Origin: Ferriphaselus sp. R-1
Lineage (GTDB): Bacteria > Pseudomonadota > Gammaproteobacteria > Burkholderiales > Gallionellaceae
DNA: 64,000 bases
Direction of reading: 5' to 3'
Assembly: GCF_000746095.1 (NCBI RefSeq)
Contig: NZ_JQKP01000003.1
Location: 62,001-126,000 of the forward strand
Below, piece after piece: positions 62,704-64,000 of this stretch. Numbering within the stretch: the stretch's first letter is position 1; each line of letters starts with the position of its first letter. The translations under genes were made by a program, and so were the position numbers. Below the pieces are notes generated by a model. The model saw nothing but the letters and a program-made list of their open reading frames with translations. It made no database searches and was not told the origin of the DNA.

Positions 62704-64000
62704 TCAGTCCAGCCCGAATGATTCGATTCCGGCGGCGATCAACTTGGTCGTCATACCCAGCGCCCAGGCAGCAGCGGCAGCGGCCAGCATCGCTTCCGGC
62801 TGCTCGCGCAAGGCGGGCGGCACGACCAGTCCGTTCAGTTCTTCTTCGCTCGCGCCGGTCGCCAGCACGATCTTGCCTTTACGCAGGAACACGGCGCGCT
62901 TGCCTTGCTCGCGCTGGGCTGCCAAAGCAGGCAAAGCGCCATCCAGACCGAACAAGACCACCTCGCCATCGCACAGCTCGGCCAGTTCGCCGACCCGCTC
63001 ATCCGCCGCGTTCAGCACGGCCAGGCCCTCGTCCAGCACCACATCTACTTGCGTGCGCAACACGTTGAACACCTGTTGCGGGGTCTCGATCCACGCCTCC
63101 GGCAAGGCGGTATCCGGCGCGATGCCGGTGACCACGGCCACCTGACAGCGATCATAGGCCAAGCCCTCGGTCGCCATCACGCGCAGATCGTTCTCGAACA
63201 CGGCGGCATCGATGGAGGCGCTCATCAGCAACTTGCGCGCCGATGCCCAGCCGGTGCGGTCGCCCGCCTCGACCCGGCGACGGTCATGGTACAGGCCATC
63301 GCTACAGGCCAGACCGACGCGCTGGCCGGACAGATGCATCAGGCGCGCCAGCAAGCGGGCGACCAAAGTGTTGGCTCCCGTGCCGGTCACGCCGACGATG
63401 GGAATGCGACCGTTCTCGCCCGCCGCGAACAGGCTGTCCACGATGGCGCGACCGACCGGGCGCGGCTCGCCGGTTGCCGGTTTCAGATGCATCAGCAGGC
63501 CGGGACCGGCATTGACTTCGACGATGGCTCCGCCCTGTGCGGACAGGGGGCGGGAGATGTCCTCGGCCACCAGGTCGATGCCGGCGATGTCCAGCCCGAC
63601 CACGCGCGCAGCCAGCTCGGCCACCTTGGCGCAATCGGGATGTACGCGGTCGGTGATGTCGAACGCCACATTGCCGTTGCGCTGGATCAGCACCTTCACG
63701 CCTTCGGCGGGCACGCTGTCGGCGGCATACCCCTGCCGCTCCAGCTCCAGACTGGCGGCAGCATCGATGCGCACCGGGTTGAGCGGCTGTTCTTCGTCGT
63801 AGCCACGGCGCGGATCGCTGTTGATCTGGCTCTCGATCAGCGCCTTGATGGTGGAACGACCGTCGCCCGTCACCCAGGCAGACTCGCCCTTGGCGGCAGC
63901 CACCAGTTTGCCGCCCACTACCAGCAGGCGATGCTCGTCGCCGGGGATGAAGCGCTCGACCAGCACTTCGCTGCCCTCTTCCTGTGCCACGGCGAAGGCG
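62704..64000 (-). CDS. Second cyanophycin synthetase (CphA'-type), start beyond window, degenerate P-loop
   Basis: At least 432 residues; the open frame runs past base 64000. ATP-grasp elements (EVLVERFIPGDEHRLLVVGGKLVAA and EVNAGPGLLMHLKP) parallel CphA. In the Mur-like domain the P-loop reads GVTGTGANTLVARL, so the Lys of GTNGKTT is Asn. The protein ends soon after (AAGIESFGLD), without the Mur C-terminal domain. This fits the CphA' of betaproteobacteria. Its role beside CphA, perhaps in a primer- or dipeptide-dependent reaction, is unknown. Confidence 0.85.
   Translation of the reverse strand, partial: AFAVAQEEGSEVLVERFIPGDEHRLLVVGGKLVAAAKGESAWVTGDGRSTIKALIESQINSDPRRGYDEEQPLNPVRIDAAASLELERQGYAADSVPAEGVKVLIQRNGNVAFDITDRVHPDCAKVAELAARVVGLDIAGIDLVAEDISRPLSAQGGAIVEVNAGPGLLMHLKPATGEPRPVGRAIVDSLFAAGENGRIPIVGVTGTGANTLVARLLARLMHLSGQRVGLACSDGLYHDRRRVEAGDRTGWASARKLLMSASIDAAVFENDLRVMATEGLAYDRCQVAVVTGIAPDTALPEAWIETPQQVFNVLRTQVDVVLDEGLAVLNAADERVGELAELCDGEVVLFGLDGALPALAAQREQGKRAVFLRKGKIVLATGASEEELNGLVVPPALREQPEAMLAAAAAAWALGMTTKLIAAGIESFGLD

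Overview
The window is a dense stretch of a Gram-negative, almost certainly betaproteobacterial chromosome. Base composition is GC-rich (estimated by eye). There are no phage, IS or CRISPR features and no recognisable tRNA. Gene order and gene types (site-2 protease-trpS-scpA-scpB, tandem DUF3108 genes beside purN, a cphA'/cphA pair, a class A RNase P RNA, a general porin) suggest the Nitrosomonadales/Gallionellaceae area, but the sequence alone does not fix the genus.

Region 1 (1-21 kb) is housekeeping: site-2 protease fragment, trpS, scpAB, a MazEF-like toxin-antitoxin pair with a paired-palindrome operator, an RNA methyltransferase, a cation/proton antiporter, a membrane rhodanese, an outer-membrane barrel protein, parC/parE, a CbiM-like membrane protein, ygfZ, a lipoprotein solute-binding protein, rnpB, purN, two DUF3108 proteins and an RsmB-type methyltransferase. 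A chromate transporter closes it.

Region 2 (21-53 kb) is a sulfur superlocus, nearly all on the minus strand. It holds cysT-cysW-cysA-cysB for sulfate import. It holds two EAL-domain genes and a DUF2325 gene. It holds a family 2A encapsulin shell with its cysteine desulfurase cargo, next to an XRE regulator and the serine acetyltransferase epsC. Two complete sulfonate ABC systems follow, one with ssuD and an amidohydrolase, the other with a DszC/SfnC-like monooxygenase. A translationally coupled ssuE / AprA-like flavoprotein / ferredoxin / HEAT-repeat unit lies between them. cysK with a rhodanese gene, metY, metA, an amino-acid 2-oxoglutarate dioxygenase, two sulfate-binding proteins and a porin complete it. 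Seven promoters in this region share one layout: TTGGTT, exactly 21 bases, then a TAnnnT -10 hexamer. I read this as a common sulfur-responsive regulon (inference). It includes c-di-GMP-related and unknown genes.

Region 3 (53-64 kb) holds a small ORF with a structured leader that could hide its ribosome binding site, a MITE-like inverted repeat, ald, a second cysteine synthase, an operon of a shortened KdpD-like kinase + KdpE + Kup, and two cyanophycin synthetase genes. The upstream one runs off the window end and has a degenerate P-loop.

Together the genes describe a cell that takes up sulfate and sulfonates, makes cysteine and methionine, and may store sulfur inside an encapsulin compartment. 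It may also store nitrogen as cyanophycin.
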